From the NCBI GenBank assembly GCA_029224185.1, contig CM055190.1:21826620-21890619 (forward strand): a stretch of DNA of 64,000 nucleotides, given 5' to 3'. A program made the translations under genes and the position numbers. Below are positions 35,301 through 49,600 of this stretch, one piece after another. The notes below the pieces were generated by a model that saw only the letters and a program-made list of their open reading frames with translations, searched no databases and had not been told where the DNA came from. This stretch comes from Karalla daura (taxonomy: Eukaryota > Chordata > Actinopteri > Chaetodontiformes > Leiognathidae). The first letter of the stretch is position 1, and every line of letters starts with the position of its first letter.

Positions 35301-36929
35301 GTGGTCCCGGAGCTGAGATATTAACACTCGCCGAAAGTGAAAAAAACGACCACCCCGGACCTGTCGTTTTGGCCGGGATGCCGACCCCGAGCGAGCGAGC
35401 TCAAACCCACGATTTGGGGTGTGAGCCGCCTCTGGGGTGGCCAACGCTCACTGGAAAAAGCAATCCCGAGGCCGGGTGTGGTCCCGGAGCTGAGACATTA
35501 ACACTCGCCGGAAGTGAAAAAAACGACCACCCCGGACCTGTCGTTTTGGCCGGGATGCCGACCCCGAGCGAGCGAGCTCAAACCCACGATTTGGGGTGAG
35601 AGCCGCCTCCGGGGTGGCCAACGCTCACTGGAAAAAGCAATCCCGAGGCCAGGTGTGGTCCCGGAGCTGAGATATGAACACTCGCCGAAAGTGAAAAAAA
35701 CGACCACCCCGGACCTGTCGTTTCGGCCGGGATGCCGACCCCGAGCGAGCGAGCTCAAACCCGCGATTTGGGGTGTGAGCCGCCTCCGGGGTGGCCAACG
35801 CTCACTGGAAAAAGCAATCCCGAGGCCAGGTGTGGTCCCGGAGCTGAGATATGAACACTCGCCGAAAGTGAAAAAAACGACCACCCCGGACCTGTCGTTT
35901 TGGCCGGGATCCCGACCCCGAGCGAGCGAGCCCAAACCCACGATTTGGGGTGTGAGCCGCCTCCGGGGTGGCCAACGCTCACTGGAAAAAGCAATCCCGA
36001 GACCAGGTGTGGTCCCGGAGCTGAGATATTAACACTCGCCGAAAGTGAAAAAAACGACCACCCCGGACCTGTCGTTTCGGCCGGGATGCCGACCCCGAGC
36101 GAGCGAGCCCAAACCCACGATTTGGGGTGTGAGCCGCCTCCGGGGTGGCCAACGCTCACTGGAAAAAGCAATCCCGAGGCCGGGTGTGGTCCCGGAGCTG
36201 AGATATTAACCCTTGCCGAAAGTGAAAAAAACGACCACCCCGGACCTGTCATTTTGGCCGGGATGCCGCCCCCGAGCGAGCGAGCTCAAACCCACGATTT
36301 GGGGTGTGAGCCGCCTCCGGGGTGGCCAGCGCTCACTGGAAAAAGCAATACCGAGGCCAGGTGTGGTCCCGGAGCTGAGATATGAACACTCGCCGAAAGT
36401 GAAAAAAACGACCACCCCGGACCTGTTGTTTTGGCCGGGATCCCGACCCCGAGCGAGCGAGCCCAAACCCACGATTTGGGGTGTGAGCCGCCTCCGGGGT
36501 GGCCAACGCTCACTGGAAAAAGCAATCCCGAGACCAGGTGTGGTCCCGGAGCTGAGATATTAACACTCGCCGAAAGTGAAAAAAACGACCACCCCGGACC
36601 TGTCGTTTCGGCCGGGATGCCGACCCCGAGCGAGCGAGCCCAAACCCACGATTTGGGGTGTGAGCCGCCTCCGGGGTGGCCAACGCTCACTGGAAAAAGC
36701 AATCCCGAGGCCGGGTGTGGTCCCGGAGCTGAGATATTAACCCTTGCCGAAAGTGAAAAAAACGACCACCCCGGACCTGTCATTTTGGCCGGGATGCCGC
36801 CCCCGAGCGAGCGAGCTCAAACCCACGATTTGGGGTGTGAGCCGCCTCCGGGGTGGCCAGCGCTCACTGGAAAAAGCAATACCGAGGCCAGGTGTGGTCC
36901 CGGAGCTGAGATATTAACACTCGCCGAAA
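29341..36929 (+). repeat. Mosaic array segment without a clear long period
   Basis: The subtypes are the same as elsewhere but in changing order. It includes a run of ten units without a frameshift (31677 to about 33400), a private one-base loss in CGACACCCC near 31472, GCGACCGAGC near 30294 and GAGCAAGCCC near 33110. The part from 33406 onward recurs at 36930 (offset 3524). Confidence 0.75.
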
Positions 36930-38682
36930 GTGAAAAAAAAAAAACCTGTCGTTTTGGCCGGGATGCCGACCCCGAGCGAGCGAGCCCAAACCCACGATTT
37001 GGGGTGTGAGCCGCCTCCGGGGTGGCCAACGATCACTGGAAAAAGCAATCCCGAGGCCGGGTGTGGTCCCGGAGCTGAGATATTAACCCTTGCCGAAAGT
37101 GAAAAAAACGACCACCCCGGACCTGTCGTTTTGGCCGGGATCCCGACCCCGAGCGAGCGAGCTCAAACCCACGATTTGGGGTGTGAGCCGCCTCCGGGGT
37201 GGCCAACGCTCACTGGAAAAAGCAATCCCGAGGCCAGGTGTGGTCCCGGAGCTGAGATATGAACACTCGCCGAAAGTGAAAAAAACGACCACCCCGGACC
37301 TGTCGTTTTGGCCGGGATCCCGACCCCGAGCGAGCGAGCCCAAACCCACGATTTGGGGTGTGAGCCGCCTCCGGGGTGGCCAACGCTCACTGGAAAAAGC
37401 AATCCCGAGACCAGGTGTGGTCCCGGAGCTGAGATATTAACACTCGCCGAAAGTGAAAAAAACGACCACCCCGGACCTGTCGTTTCGGCCGGGATGCCGA
37501 CCCCGAGCGAGCGAGCCCAAACCCACGATTTGGGGTGTGAGCCGCCTCCGGGGTGGCCAACGCTCACTGGAAAAAGCAATCCCGAGGCCGGGTGTGGTCC
37601 CGGAGCTGAGATATTAACCCTTGCCGAAAGTGAAAAAACGACCACCCCGGACCTGTCATTTTGGCCGGGATGCCGCCCCCGAGCGAGCGAGCTCAAACCC
37701 ACGATTTGGGGTGTGAGCCGCCTCCGGGGTGGCCAGCGCTCACTGGAAAAAGCAATACCGAGGCCAGGTGTGGTCCCGGAGCTGAGATATTAACACTCGC
37801 CGAAAGTGAAAAAAAAAAAACCTGTCGTTTTGGCCGGGATGCCGACCCCGAGCGAGCGAGCCCAAACCCACGATTTGGGGTGTGAGCCGCCTCCGGGGTG
37901 GCCAACGATCACTGGAAAAAGCAATCCCGAGGCCGGGTGTGGTCCCGGAGCTGAGATATTAACCCTTGCCGAAAGTGAAAAAAACGACCACCCCGGACCT
38001 GTCGTTTTGGCCGGGATCCCGACCCCGAGCGAGCGAGCTCAAACCCACGATTTGGGGTGTGAGCCGCCTCCGGGGTGGCCAACGCTCACTGGAAAAAGCA
38101 ATCCCGAGGCCAGGTGTGGTCCCGGAGCTGAGATATGAACACTCGCCGAAAGTGAAAAAAACGACCACCCCGGACCTGTCGTTTTGGCCGGGATCCCGAC
38201 CCCGAGCGAGCGAGCCCAAACCCACGATTTGGGGTGTGAGCCGCCTCCGGGGTGGCCAACGCTCACTGGAAAAAGCAATCCCGAGACCAGGTGTGGTCCC
38301 GGAGCTGAGATATTAACACTCGCCGAAAGTGAAAAAAACGACCACCCCGGACCTGTCGTTTCGGCCGGGATGCCGACCCCGAGCGAGCGAGCCCAAACCC
38401 ACGATTTGGGGTGTGAGCCGCCTCCGGGGTGGCCAACGCTCACTGGAAAAAGCAATCCCGAGGCCGGGTGTGGTCCCGGAGCTGAGATATTAACCCTTGC
38501 CGAAAGTGAAAAAAACGACCACCCCGGACCTGTCATTTTGGCCGGGATGCCGCCCCCGAGCGAGCGAGCTCAAACCCACGATTTGGGGTGTGAGCCGCCT
38601 CCGGGGTGGCCAGCGCTCACTGGAAAAAGCAATACCGAGGCCAGGTGTGGTCCCGGAGCTGAGATATTAACACTCGCCGAAA
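36930..38682 (+). repeat. 876/877-bp (5-mer) tandem duplication
   Basis: 36930-37805 and 37806-38682 share the order A12 unit, CCAACGATC unit, ATATGA unit, GAGACC unit and CCCTTGCC unit. The first copy has a private A6 tract (37633-37638), which explains the one-base difference in length. Confidence 0.85.
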
Positions 38683-41600
38683 GTGAAAAAAAAAAAACCT
38701 GTCGTTTTGGCCGGGATGCCGACCCCGAGCGAGCGAGCCCAAACCCACGATTTGGGGTGTGAGCCGCCTCCGGGGTGGCCAACGATCACTGGAAAAAGCA
38801 ATCCCGAGGCCGGGTGTGGTCCCGGAGCTGAGATATTAACCCTTGCCGAAAGTGAAAAAAACGACCACCCCGGACCTGTCGTTTTGGCCGGGATCCCGAC
38901 CCCGAGCGAGCGAGCTCAAACCCACGATTTGGGGTGTGAGTTGCCTCCGGGGTGGCCAGCGCTCACTGGAAAAAGCAATACCGAGGCCAGGTGTGGTCCC
39001 GGAGCTGAGATATTAACACTCGCCGAAAGTGAAAATAACGACCACCCCGGACCTGTCGTTTTGGCCGGGATCCCGACCCCGAGCGAGCGAGCCCAAACCC
39101 ACGATATGGGGTGTGAGCCGCCTCCGGGGTGGCCAACGCTCACTGGAAAAAGCAATCCCGAGACCAGGTGTGGTCCCGGAGCTGAGATATTAACACTCGC
39201 CGAAAGTGAAAAAAACGACCACCCCGGACCTGTCGTTTCGGCCGGGATGCCGACCCCGAGCGAGCGAGCTCAAACCCGCGATTTGGGGTGTGAGCCGCCT
39301 CCGGGGTGGCCAATGCTCACTGGAAAAAGCAATCCCGAGGCCAGGTGTGGTCCCGGAGCAGAGACATTAACACTCGCCGGAAGTGAAAAAAACGACCACC
39401 CCGGACCTGTCGTTTTGGCCGGGATGCCGACCCCGAGCCAGCGAGCTCAAACCCACGATTTGGGGTGAGAGCCGCCTCCGGGGTGGCCAACGCTCACTGG
39501 AAAAAGCAATCCCGAGGCCAGGTGTGGTCCCGGAGCTGAGATATTAACACTCGCCGAAAGTGAAAAAAACGACCACCCCGGACCTGTCGTTTCGGCCGGG
39601 ATGCCGACCCCGAGCGAGCGAGCTCAAACCCGCGATTTGGGGTGTGAGCCGCCTCCGGGGTGGCCAACGCTCACTGGAAAAAGCAATCCCGAGGCCAGGT
39701 GTGGTCCCGGAGCTGAGATATTAACACTCGCCGAAAGTGAAAAAAACGACCACCCCGGACCTGTCGTTTTGGCCGGGATGCCGACCCCGAGCGAGCGAGC
39801 TCAAACCCACGATTTGGGGTGTGAGCCGCCTCCGGGGTGGCCAACGCTCACTGGAAAAAGCAATCCCGAGGCCGGGTGTGGTCCCGGAGCTGAGATATTA
39901 ACCCTTGCCGAAAGTGAAAAAAACGACCACCCCGGACCTGTCATTTTGGCCGGGATGCCGCCCCCGAGCGAGCGAGCTCAAACCCACGATTTGGGGTGTG
40001 AGCCGCCTCCGGGGTGGCCAGCGCTCACTGGAAAAAGCAATACCGAGGCCAGGTGTGGTCCCGGAGCTGAGATATTAACACTCGCCGAAAGTGAAAAAAA
40101 AAAAACCTGTCGTTTTGGCCGGGATGCCGACCCCGAGCGAGCGAGCCCAAACCCACGATTTGGGGTGTGAGCCGCCTCCGGGGTGGCCAACGATCACTGG
40201 AAAAAGCAATCCCGAGGCCGGGTGTGGTCCCGGAGCTGAGATATTAACCCTTGCCGAAAGTGAAAAAAACGACCACCCCGGACCTGTCGTTTTGGCCGGG
40301 ATCCCGACCCCGAGCGAGCGAGCTCAAACCCACGATTTGGGGTGTGAGCCGCCTCCGGGGTGGCCAACGCTCACTGGAAAAAGCAATCCCGAGGCCAGGT
40401 GTGGTCCCGGAGCTGAGATATGAACACTCGCCGAAAGTGAAAAAAACGACCACCCCGGACCTGTCGTTTTGGCCGGGATCCCGACCCCGAGCGAGCGAGC
40501 CCAAACCCACGATTTGGGGTGTGAGCCGCCTCCGGGGTGGCCAACGCTCACTGGAAAAAGCAATCCCGAGACCAGGTGTGGTCCCGGAGCTGAGATATTA
40601 ACACTCGCCGAAAGTGAAAAAAACGACCACCCCGGACCTGTCGTTTCGGCCGGGATGCCGACCCCGAGCGAGCGAGCCCAAACCCACGATTTGGGGTGTG
40701 AGCCGCCTCCGGGGTGGCCAACGCTCACTGGAAAAAGCAATCCCGAGGCCGGGTGTGGTCCCGGAGCTGAGATATTAACCCTTGCCGAAAGTGAAAAAAC
40801 GACCACCCCGGACCTGTCATTTTGGCCGGGATGCCGCCCCCGAGCGAGCGAGCTCAAACCCACGATTTGGGGTGTGAGCCGCCTCCGGGGTGGCCAGCGC
40901 TCACTGGAAAAAGCAATACCGAGGCCAGGTGTGGTCCCGGAGCTGAGATATTAACACTCGCCGAAAGTGAAAAAAAAAAAACCTGTCGTTTTGGCCGGGA
41001 TGCCGACCCCGAGCGAGCGAGCCCAAACCCACGATTTGGGGTGTGAGCCGCCTCCGGGGTGGCCAACGATCACTGGAAAAAGCAATCCCGAGGCCGGGTG
41101 TGGTCCCGGAGCTGAGATATTAACCCTTGCCGAAAGTGAAAAAAACGACCACCCCGGACCTGTCGTTTTGGCCGGGATCCCGACCCCGAGCGAGCGAGCT
41201 CAAACCCACGATTTGGGGTGTGAGTTGCCTCCGGGGTGGCCAGCGCTCACTGGAAAAAGCAATACCGAGGCCAGGTGTGGTCCCGGAGCTGAGATATTAA
41301 CACTCGCCGAAAGTGAAAATAACGACCACCCCGGACCTGTCGTTTTGGCCGGGATCCCGACCCCGAGCGAGCGAGCCCAAACCCACGATATGGGGTGTGA
41401 GCCGCCTCCGGGGTGGCCAACGCTCACTGGAAAAAGCAATCCCGAGACCAGGTGTGGTCCCGGAGCTGAGATATTAACACTCGCCGAAAGTGAAAAAAAC
41501 GACCACCCCGGACCTGTCGTTTCGGCCGGGATGCCGACCCCGAGCGAGCGAGCTCAAACCCGCGATTTGGGGTGTGAGCCGCCTCCGGGGTGGCCAATGC

Positions 41601-44600
41601 TCACTGGAAAAAGCAATCCCGAGGCCAGGTGTGGTCCCGGAGCTGAGACATTAACACTCGCCGGAAGTGAAAAAAACGACCACCCCGGACCTGTCGTTTT
41701 GGCCGGGATGCCGACCCCGAGCCAGCGAGCTCAAACCCACGATTTGGGGTGAGAGCCGCCTCCGGGGTGGCCAACGCTCACTGGAAAAAGCAATCCCGAG
41801 GCCAGGTGTGGTCCCGGAGCTGAGATATTAACACTCGCCGAAAGTGAAAAAAACGACCACCCCGGACCTGTCGTTTCGGCCGGGATGCCGACCCCGAGCG
41901 AGCGAGCTCAAACCCGCGATTTGGGGTGTGAGCCGCCTCCGGGGTGGCCAACGCTCACTGGAAAAAGCAATCCCGAGGCCAGGTGTGGTCCCGGAGCTGA
42001 GATATTAACACTCGCCGAAAGTGAAAAAAACGACCACCCCGGACCTGTCGTTTTGGCCGGGATGCCGACCCCGAGCGAGCGAGCTCAAACCCACGATTTG
42101 GGGTGTGAGCCGCCTCCGGGGTGGCCAACGCTCACTGGAAAAAGCAATCCCGAGGCCGGGTGTGGTCCCGGAGCTGAGATATTAACCCTTGCCGAAAGTG
42201 AAAAAAACGACCACCCCGGACCTGTCATTTTGGCCGGGATGCCGCCCCCGAGCGAGCGAGCTCAAACCCACGATTTGGGGTGTGAGCCGCCTCCGGGGTG
42301 GCCAGCGCTCACTGGAAAAAGCAATACCGAGGCCAGGTGTGGTCCCGGAGCTGAGATATTAACACTCGCCGAAAGTGAAAAAAAAAAAACCTGTCGTTTT
42401 GGCCGGGATGCCGACCCCGAGCGAGCGAGCCCAAACCCACGATTTGGGGTGTGAGCCGCCTCCGGGGTGGCCAACGATCACTGGAAAAAGCAATCCCGAG
42501 GCCGGGTGTGGTCCCGGAGCTGAGATATTAACCCTTGCCGAAAGTGAAAAAAACGACCACCCCGGACCTGTCGTTTTGGCCGGGATCCCGACCCCGAGCG
42601 AGCGAGCTCAAACCCACGATTTGGGGTGTGAGCCGCCTCCGGGGTGGCCAACGCTCACTGGAAAAAGCAATCCCGAGGCCAGGTGTGGTCCCGGAGCTGA
42701 GATATGAACACTCGCCGAAAGTGAAAAAAACGACCACCCCGGACCTGTCGTTTTGGCCGGGATCCCGACCCCGAGCGAGCGAGCCCAAACCCACGATTTG
42801 GGGTGTGAGCCGCCTCCGGGGTGGCCAACGCTCACTGGAAAAAGCAATCCCGAGACCAGGTGTGGTCCCGGAGCTGAGATATTAACACTCGCCGAAAGTG
42901 AAAAAAACGACCACCCCGGACCTGTCGTTTCGGCCGGGATGCCGACCCCGAGCGAGCGAGCCCAAACCCACGATTTGGGGTGTGAGCCGCCTCCGGGGTG
43001 GCCAACGCTCACTGGAAAAAGCAATCCCGAGGCCGGGTGTGGTCCCGGAGCTGAGATATTAACCCTTGCCGAAAGTGAAAAAAACGACCACCCCGGACCT
43101 GTCGTTTTGGCCGGGATGCCGCCCCCGAGCGAGCGAGCTCAAACCCACGATTTGGGGTGTGAGCCGCCTCCGGGGTGGCCAGCGCTCACTGGAAAAAGCA
43201 ATACCGAGGCCAGGTGTGGTCCCGGAGCTGAGATATTAACACTCGCCGAAAGTGAAAAAAAAAAAACCTGTCGTTTTGGCCGGGATGCCGACCCCGAGCG
43301 AGCGAGCCCAAACCCACGATTTGGGGTGTGAGCCGCCTCCGGGGTGGCCAACGATCACTGGAAAAAGCAATCCCGAGGCCGGGTGTGGTCCCGGAGCTGA
43401 GATATTAACCCTTGCCGAAAGTGAAAAAAACGACCACCCCGGACCTGTCGTTTTGGCCGGGATCCCGACCCCGAGCGAGCGAGCTCAAACCCACGATTTG
43501 GGGTGTGAGTTGCCTCCGGGGTGGCCAGCGCTCACTGGAAAAAGCAATACCGAGGCCAGGTGTGGTCCCGGAGCTGAGATATTAACACTCGCCGAAAGTG
43601 AAAATAACGACCACCCCGGACCTGTCGTTTTGGCCGGGATCCCGACCCCGAGCGAGCGAGCCCAAACCCACGATATGGGGTGTGAGCCGCCTCCGGGGTG
43701 GCCAACGCTCACTGGAAAAAGCAATCCCGAGACCAGGTGTGGTCCCGGAGCTGAGATATTAACACTCGCCGAAAGTGAAAAAAACGACCACCCCGGACCT
43801 GTCGTTTCGGCCGGGATGCCGACCCCGAGCGAGCGAGCTCAAACCCGCGATTTGGGGTGTGAGCCGCCTCCGGGGTGGCCAATGCTCACTGGAAAAAGCA
43901 ATCCCGAGGCCAGGTGTGGTCCCGGAGCTGAGACATTAACACTCGCCGGAAGTGAAAAAAACGACCACCCCGGACCTGTCGTTTTGGCCGGGATGCCGAC
44001 CCCGAGCCAGCGAGCTCAAACCCACGATTTGGGGTGAGAGCCGCCTCCGGGGTGGCCAACGCTCACTGGAAAAAGCAATCCCGAGGCCAGGTGTGGTCCC
44101 GGAGCTGAGATATTAACACTCGCCGAAAGTGAAAAAAACGACCACCCCGGACCTGTCGTTTCGGCCGGGATGCCGACCCCGAGCGAGCGAGCTCAAACCC
44201 GCGATTTGGGGTGTGAGCCGCCTCCGGGGTGGCCAACGCTCACTGGAAAAAGCAATCCCGAGGCCAGGTGTGGTCCCGGAGCTGAGATATTAACACTCGC
44301 CGAAAGTGAAAAAAACGACCACCCCGGACCTGTCGTTTTGGCCGGGATGCCGACCCCGAGCGAGCGAGCTCAAACCCACGATTTGGGGTGTGAGCCGCCT
44401 CCGGGGTGGCCAACGCTCACTGGAAAAAGCAATCCCGAGGCCGGGTGTGGTCCCGGAGCTGAGATATTAACCCTTGCCGAAAGTGAAAAAAACGACCACC
44501 CCGGACCTGTCATTTTGGCCGGGATGCCGCCCCCGAGCGAGCGAGCTCAAACCCACGATTTGGGGTGTGAGCCGCCTCCGGGGTGGCCAGCGCTCACTGG

Positions 44601-46340
44601 AAAAAGCAATACCGAGGCCAGGTGTGGTCCCGGAGCTGAGATATTAACACTCGCCGAAAGTGAAAAAAAAAAAACCTGTCGTTTTGGCCGGGATGCCGAC
44701 CCCGAGCGAGCGAGCCCAAACCCACGATTTGGGGTGTGAGCCGCCTCCGGGGTGGCCAACGATCACTGGAAAAAGCAATCCCGAGGCCGGGTGTGGTCCC
44801 GGAGCTGAGATATTAACCCTTGCCGAAAGTGAAAAAAACGACCACCCCGGACCTGTCGTTTTGGCCGGGATCCCGACCCCGAGCGAGCGAGCTCAAACCC
44901 ACGATTTGGGGTGTGAGCCGCCTCCGGGGTGGCCAACGCTCACTGGAAAAAGCAATCCCGAGGCCAGGTGTGGTCCCGGAGCTGAGATATGAACACTCGC
45001 CGAAAGTGAAAAAAACGACCACCCCGGACCTGTCGTTTTGGCCGGGATCCCGACCCCGAGCGAGCGAGCCCAAACCCACGATTTGGGGTGTGAGCCGCCT
45101 CCGGGGTGGCCAACGCTCACTGGAAAAAGCAATCCCGAGACCAGGTGTGGTCCCGGAGCTGAGATATTAACACTCGCCGAAAGTGAAAAAAACGACCACC
45201 CCGGACCTGTCGTTTCGGCCGGGATGCCGACCCCGAGCGAGCGAGCCCAAACCCACGATTTGGGGTGTGAGCCGCCTCCGGGGTGGCCAACGCTCACTGG
45301 AAAAAGCAATCCCGAGGCCGGGTGTGGTCCCGGAGCTGAGATATTAACCCTTGCCGAAAGTGAAAAAAACGACCACCCCGGACCTGTCGTTTTGGCCGGG
45401 ATGCCGCCCCCGAGCGAGCGAGCTCAAACCCACGATTTGGGGTGTGAGCCGCCTCCGGGGTGGCCAGCGCTCACTGGAAAAAGCAATACCGAGGCCAGGT
45501 GTGGTCCCGGAGCTGAGATATTAACACTCGCCGAAAGTGAAAAAAAAAAAACCTGTCGTTTTGGCCGGGATGCCGACCCCGAGCGAGCGAGCCCAAACCC
45601 ACGATTTGGGGTGTGAGCCGCCTCCGGGGTGGCCAACGATCACTGGAAAAAGCAATCCCGAGGCCGGGTGTGGTCCCGGAGCTGAGATATTAACCCTTGC
45701 CGAAAGTGAAAAAAACGACCACCCCGGACCTGTCGTTTTGGCCGGGATCCCGACCCCGAGCGAGCGAGCTCAAACCCACGATTTGGGGTGTGAGTTGCCT
45801 CCGGGGTGGCCAGCGCTCACTGGAAAAAGCAATACCGAGGCCAGGTGTGGTCCCGGAGCTGAGATATTAACACTCGCCGAAAGTGAAAATAACGACCACC
45901 CCGGACCTGTCGTTTTGGCCGGGATCCCGACCCCGAGCGAGCGAGCCCAAACCCACGATATGGGGTGTGAGCCGCCTCCGGGGTGGCCAACGCTCACTGG
46001 AAAAAGCAATCCCGAGACCAGGTGTGGTCCCGGAGCTGAGATATTAACACTCGCCGAAAGTGAAAAAAACGACCACCCCGGACCTGTCGTTTCGGCCGGG
46101 ATGCCGACCCCGAGCGAGCGAGCTCAAACCCGCGATTTGGGGTGTGAGCCGCCTCCGGGGTGGCCAATGCTCACTGGAAAAAGCAATCCCGAGGCCAGGT
46201 GTGGTCCCGGAGCTGAGACATTAACACTCGCCGGAAGTGAAAAAAACGACCACCCCGGACCTGTCGTTTTGGCCGGGATGCCGACCCCGAGCCAGCGAGC
46301 TCAAACCCACGATTTGGGGTGAGAGCCGCCTCCGGGGTGG
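37806..46340 (+). repeat. 2285-bp (13-mer) higher-order repeat, nearly four copies
   Basis: Copies begin at 37806, 40091, 42375 and 44660, and the fourth is cut off by divergence near 46350. Each contains two A12 units, which accounts for 13 x 177 minus 16 = 2285. Copy 2 is 2284 because of an A6 tract at 40794-40799. Copies 3 and 4 share a GTCGTTTT variant (43101, 45386) where copies 1 and 2 have GTCATTTT. This is the most regular higher-order repeat in the window. Confidence 0.93.
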
Positions 46341-46679
46341 CCAACGCTCACTGGAAAAAGCAATACCGAGGCCAGGTGTGGTCCCGGAGCTGAGATATTA
46401 ACACTCGCCGAAAGTGAAAAAAACGACCACCCCGGACCTGTCGTTTTGGCCGGGATGCCGACCCCGAGCGAGCGAGCTCAAACCCACGATTTGGGGTGTG
46501 AGCCGCCTCCGGGGTGGCCAACGCTCACTGGAAAAAGCAATCCCGAGGCCAGGTGTGGTCCCGGAGCTGAGATAATAACACTCGCCGAAAGTGAAAAAAA
46601 ACGACCACCCCGGACCTGTCGTTTTGGCCGGGATGCCGACCCCGAGCGAGCGAGCTCAAACCCACGATTTGGGGTGTGA

Positions 46680-49600
46680 GCCGCCTCCGGGGTGGCCAAC
46701 GCTCACTGGAAAAAGCAATCCCGAGGCCAGGTGTGGTCCCGGAGCTGAGATATGAACACTCGCCGAAAGTGAAAAAAACGACCACCCCGGACCTGTTGTT
46801 TTGGCCGGGATCCCGACCCCGAGCGAGCGAGCCCAAACCCACGATTTGGGGTGTGAGCCGCCTCCGGGGTGGCCAACGCTCACTGGAAAAAGCAATCCCG
46901 AGACCAGGTGTGGTCCCGGAGCTGAGATATTAACACTCGCCGAAAGTGAAAAAAACGACCACCCCGGACCTGTCGTTTCGGCCGGGATGCCGACCCCGAG
47001 CGAGCGAGCCCAAACCCACGATTTGGGGTGTGAGCCGCCTCCGGGGTGGCCAACGCTCACTGGAAAAAGCAATCCCGAGGCCGGGTGTGGTCCCGGAGCT
47101 GAGATATTAACCCTTGCCGAAAGTGAAAAAAACGACCACCCCGGACCTGTCATTTTGGCCGGGATGCCGCCCCCGAGCGAGCGAGCTCAAACCCACGATT
47201 TGGGGTGTGAGCCGCCTCCGGGGTGGCCAGCGCTCACTGGAAAAAGCAATACCGAGGCCAGGTGTGGTCCCGGAGCTGAGATATTAACACTCGCCGAAAG
47301 TGAAAAAAAAAAAACCTGTCGTTTTGGCCGGGATGCCGACCCCGAGCGAGCGAGCCCAAACCCACGATTTGGGGTGTGAGCCGCCTCCGGGGTGGCCAAC
47401 GATCACTGGAAAAAGCAATCCCGAGGCCGGGTGTGGTCCCGGAGCTGAGATATTAACCCTTGCCGAAAGTGAAAAAAACGACCACCCCGGACCTGTCGTT
47501 TTGGCCGGGATCCCGACCCCGAGCGAGCGAGCTCAAACCCACGATTTGGGGTGTGAGTTGCCTCCGGGGTGGCCAGCGCTCACTGGAAAAAGCAATACCG
47601 AGGCCAGGTGTGGTCCCGGAGCTGAGATATTAACACTCGCCGAAAGTGAAAATAACGACCACCCCGGACCTGTCGTTTTGGCCGGGATCCCGACCCCGAG
47701 CGAGCGAGCCCAAACCCACGATATGGGGTGTGAGCCGCCTCCGGGGTGGCCAACGCTCACTGGAAAAAGCAATCCCGAGACCAGGTGTGGTCCCGGAGCT
47801 GAGATATTAACACTCGCCGAAAGTGAAAAAAACGACCACCCCGGACCTGTCGTTTCGGCCGGGATGCCGACCCCGAGCGAGCGAGCTCAAACCCGCGATT
47901 TGGGGTGTGAGCCGCCTCCGGGGTGGCCAATGCTCACTGGAAAAAGCAATCCCGAGGCCAGGTGTGGTCCCGGAGCTGAGACATTAACACTCGCCGGAAG
48001 TGAAAAAAACGACCACCCCGGACCTGTCGTTTCGGCCGGGATGCCGACCCCGAGCGAGCGAGCTCAAACCCGCGATTTGGGGTGTGAGCCGCCTCCGGGG
48101 TGGCCAACGCTCACTGGAAAAAGCAATCCCGAGGCCAGGTGTGGTCCCGGAGCTGAGATATTAACACTCGCCGAAAGTGAAAAAAACGACCACCCCGGAC
48201 CTGTCGTTTTGGCCGGGATGCCGACCCCGAGCGAGCGAGCTCAAATCCACGATTTGGGGTGTGAGCCGCCTCCGGGGTGGCCAATGCTCACTGGAAAAAG
48301 CAATCCCGAGGCCAGGTGTGGTCCCGGAGCTGAGACATTAACACTCGCCGGAAGTGAAAAAAACGACCACCCCGGACCTGTCGTTTTGGCCGGGATGCCG
48401 ACCCCGAGCCAGCGAGCTCAAACCCACGATTTGGGGTGAGAGCCGCCTCCGGGGTGGCCAACGCTCACTGGAAAAAGCAATCCCGAGGCCAGGTGTGGTC
48501 CCGGAGCTGAGATATTAACACTCGCCGAAAGTGAAAAAAACGACCACCCCGGACCTGTCGTTTCGGCCGGGATGCCGACCCCGAGCGAGCGAGCTCAAAC
48601 CCGCGATTTGGGGTGTGAGTTGCCTCCGGGGTGGCCAGCGCTCACTGGAAAAAGCAATACCGAGGCCAGGTGTGGTCCCGGAGCTGAGATATTAACACTC
48701 GCCGAAAGTGAAAATAACGACCACCCCGGACCTGTCGTTTTGGCCGGGATCCCGACCCCGAGCGAGCGAGCCCAAACCCACGATATGGGGTGTGAGCCGC
48801 CTCCGGGGTGGCCAACGCTCACTGGAAAAAGCAATCCCGAGACCAGGTGTGGTCCCGGAGCTGAGATATTAACACTCGCCGAAAGTGAAAAAAACGACCA
48901 CCCCGGACCTGTCGTTTCGGCCGGGATGCCGACCCCGAGCGAGCGAGCTCAAACCCGCGATTTGGGGTGTGAGCCGCCTCCGGGGTGGCCAATGCTCACT
49001 GGAAAAAGCAATCCCGAGGCCAGGTGTGGTCCCGGAGCTGAGACATTAACACTCGCCGGAAGTGAAAAAAACGACCACCCCGGACCTGTCGTTTCGGCCG
49101 GGATGCCGACCCCGAGCGAGCGAGCTCAAACCCGCGATTTGGGGTGTGAGCCGCCTCCGGGGTGGCCAACGCTCACTGGAAAAAGCAATCCCGAGGCCAG
49201 GTGTGGTCCCGGAGCTGAGATATTAACACTCGCCGAAAGTGAAAAAAACGACCACCCCGGACCTGTCGTTTTGGCCGGGATGCCGACCCCGAGCGAGCGA
49301 GCTCAAATCCACGATTTGGGGTGTGAGCCGCCTCCGGGGTGGCCAATGCTCACTGGAAAAAGCAATCCCGAGGCCAGGTGTGGTCCCGGAGCTGAGACAT
49401 TAACACTCGCCGGAAGTGAAAAAAACGACCACCCCGGACCTGTCGTTTTGGCCGGGATGCCGACCCCGAGCCAGCGAGCTCAAACCCACGATTTGGGGTG
49501 AGAGCCGCCTCCGGGGTGGCCAACGCTCACTGGAAAAAGCAATCCCGAGGCCAGGTGTGGTCCCGGAGCTGAGATATTAACACTCGCCGAAAGTGAAAAA

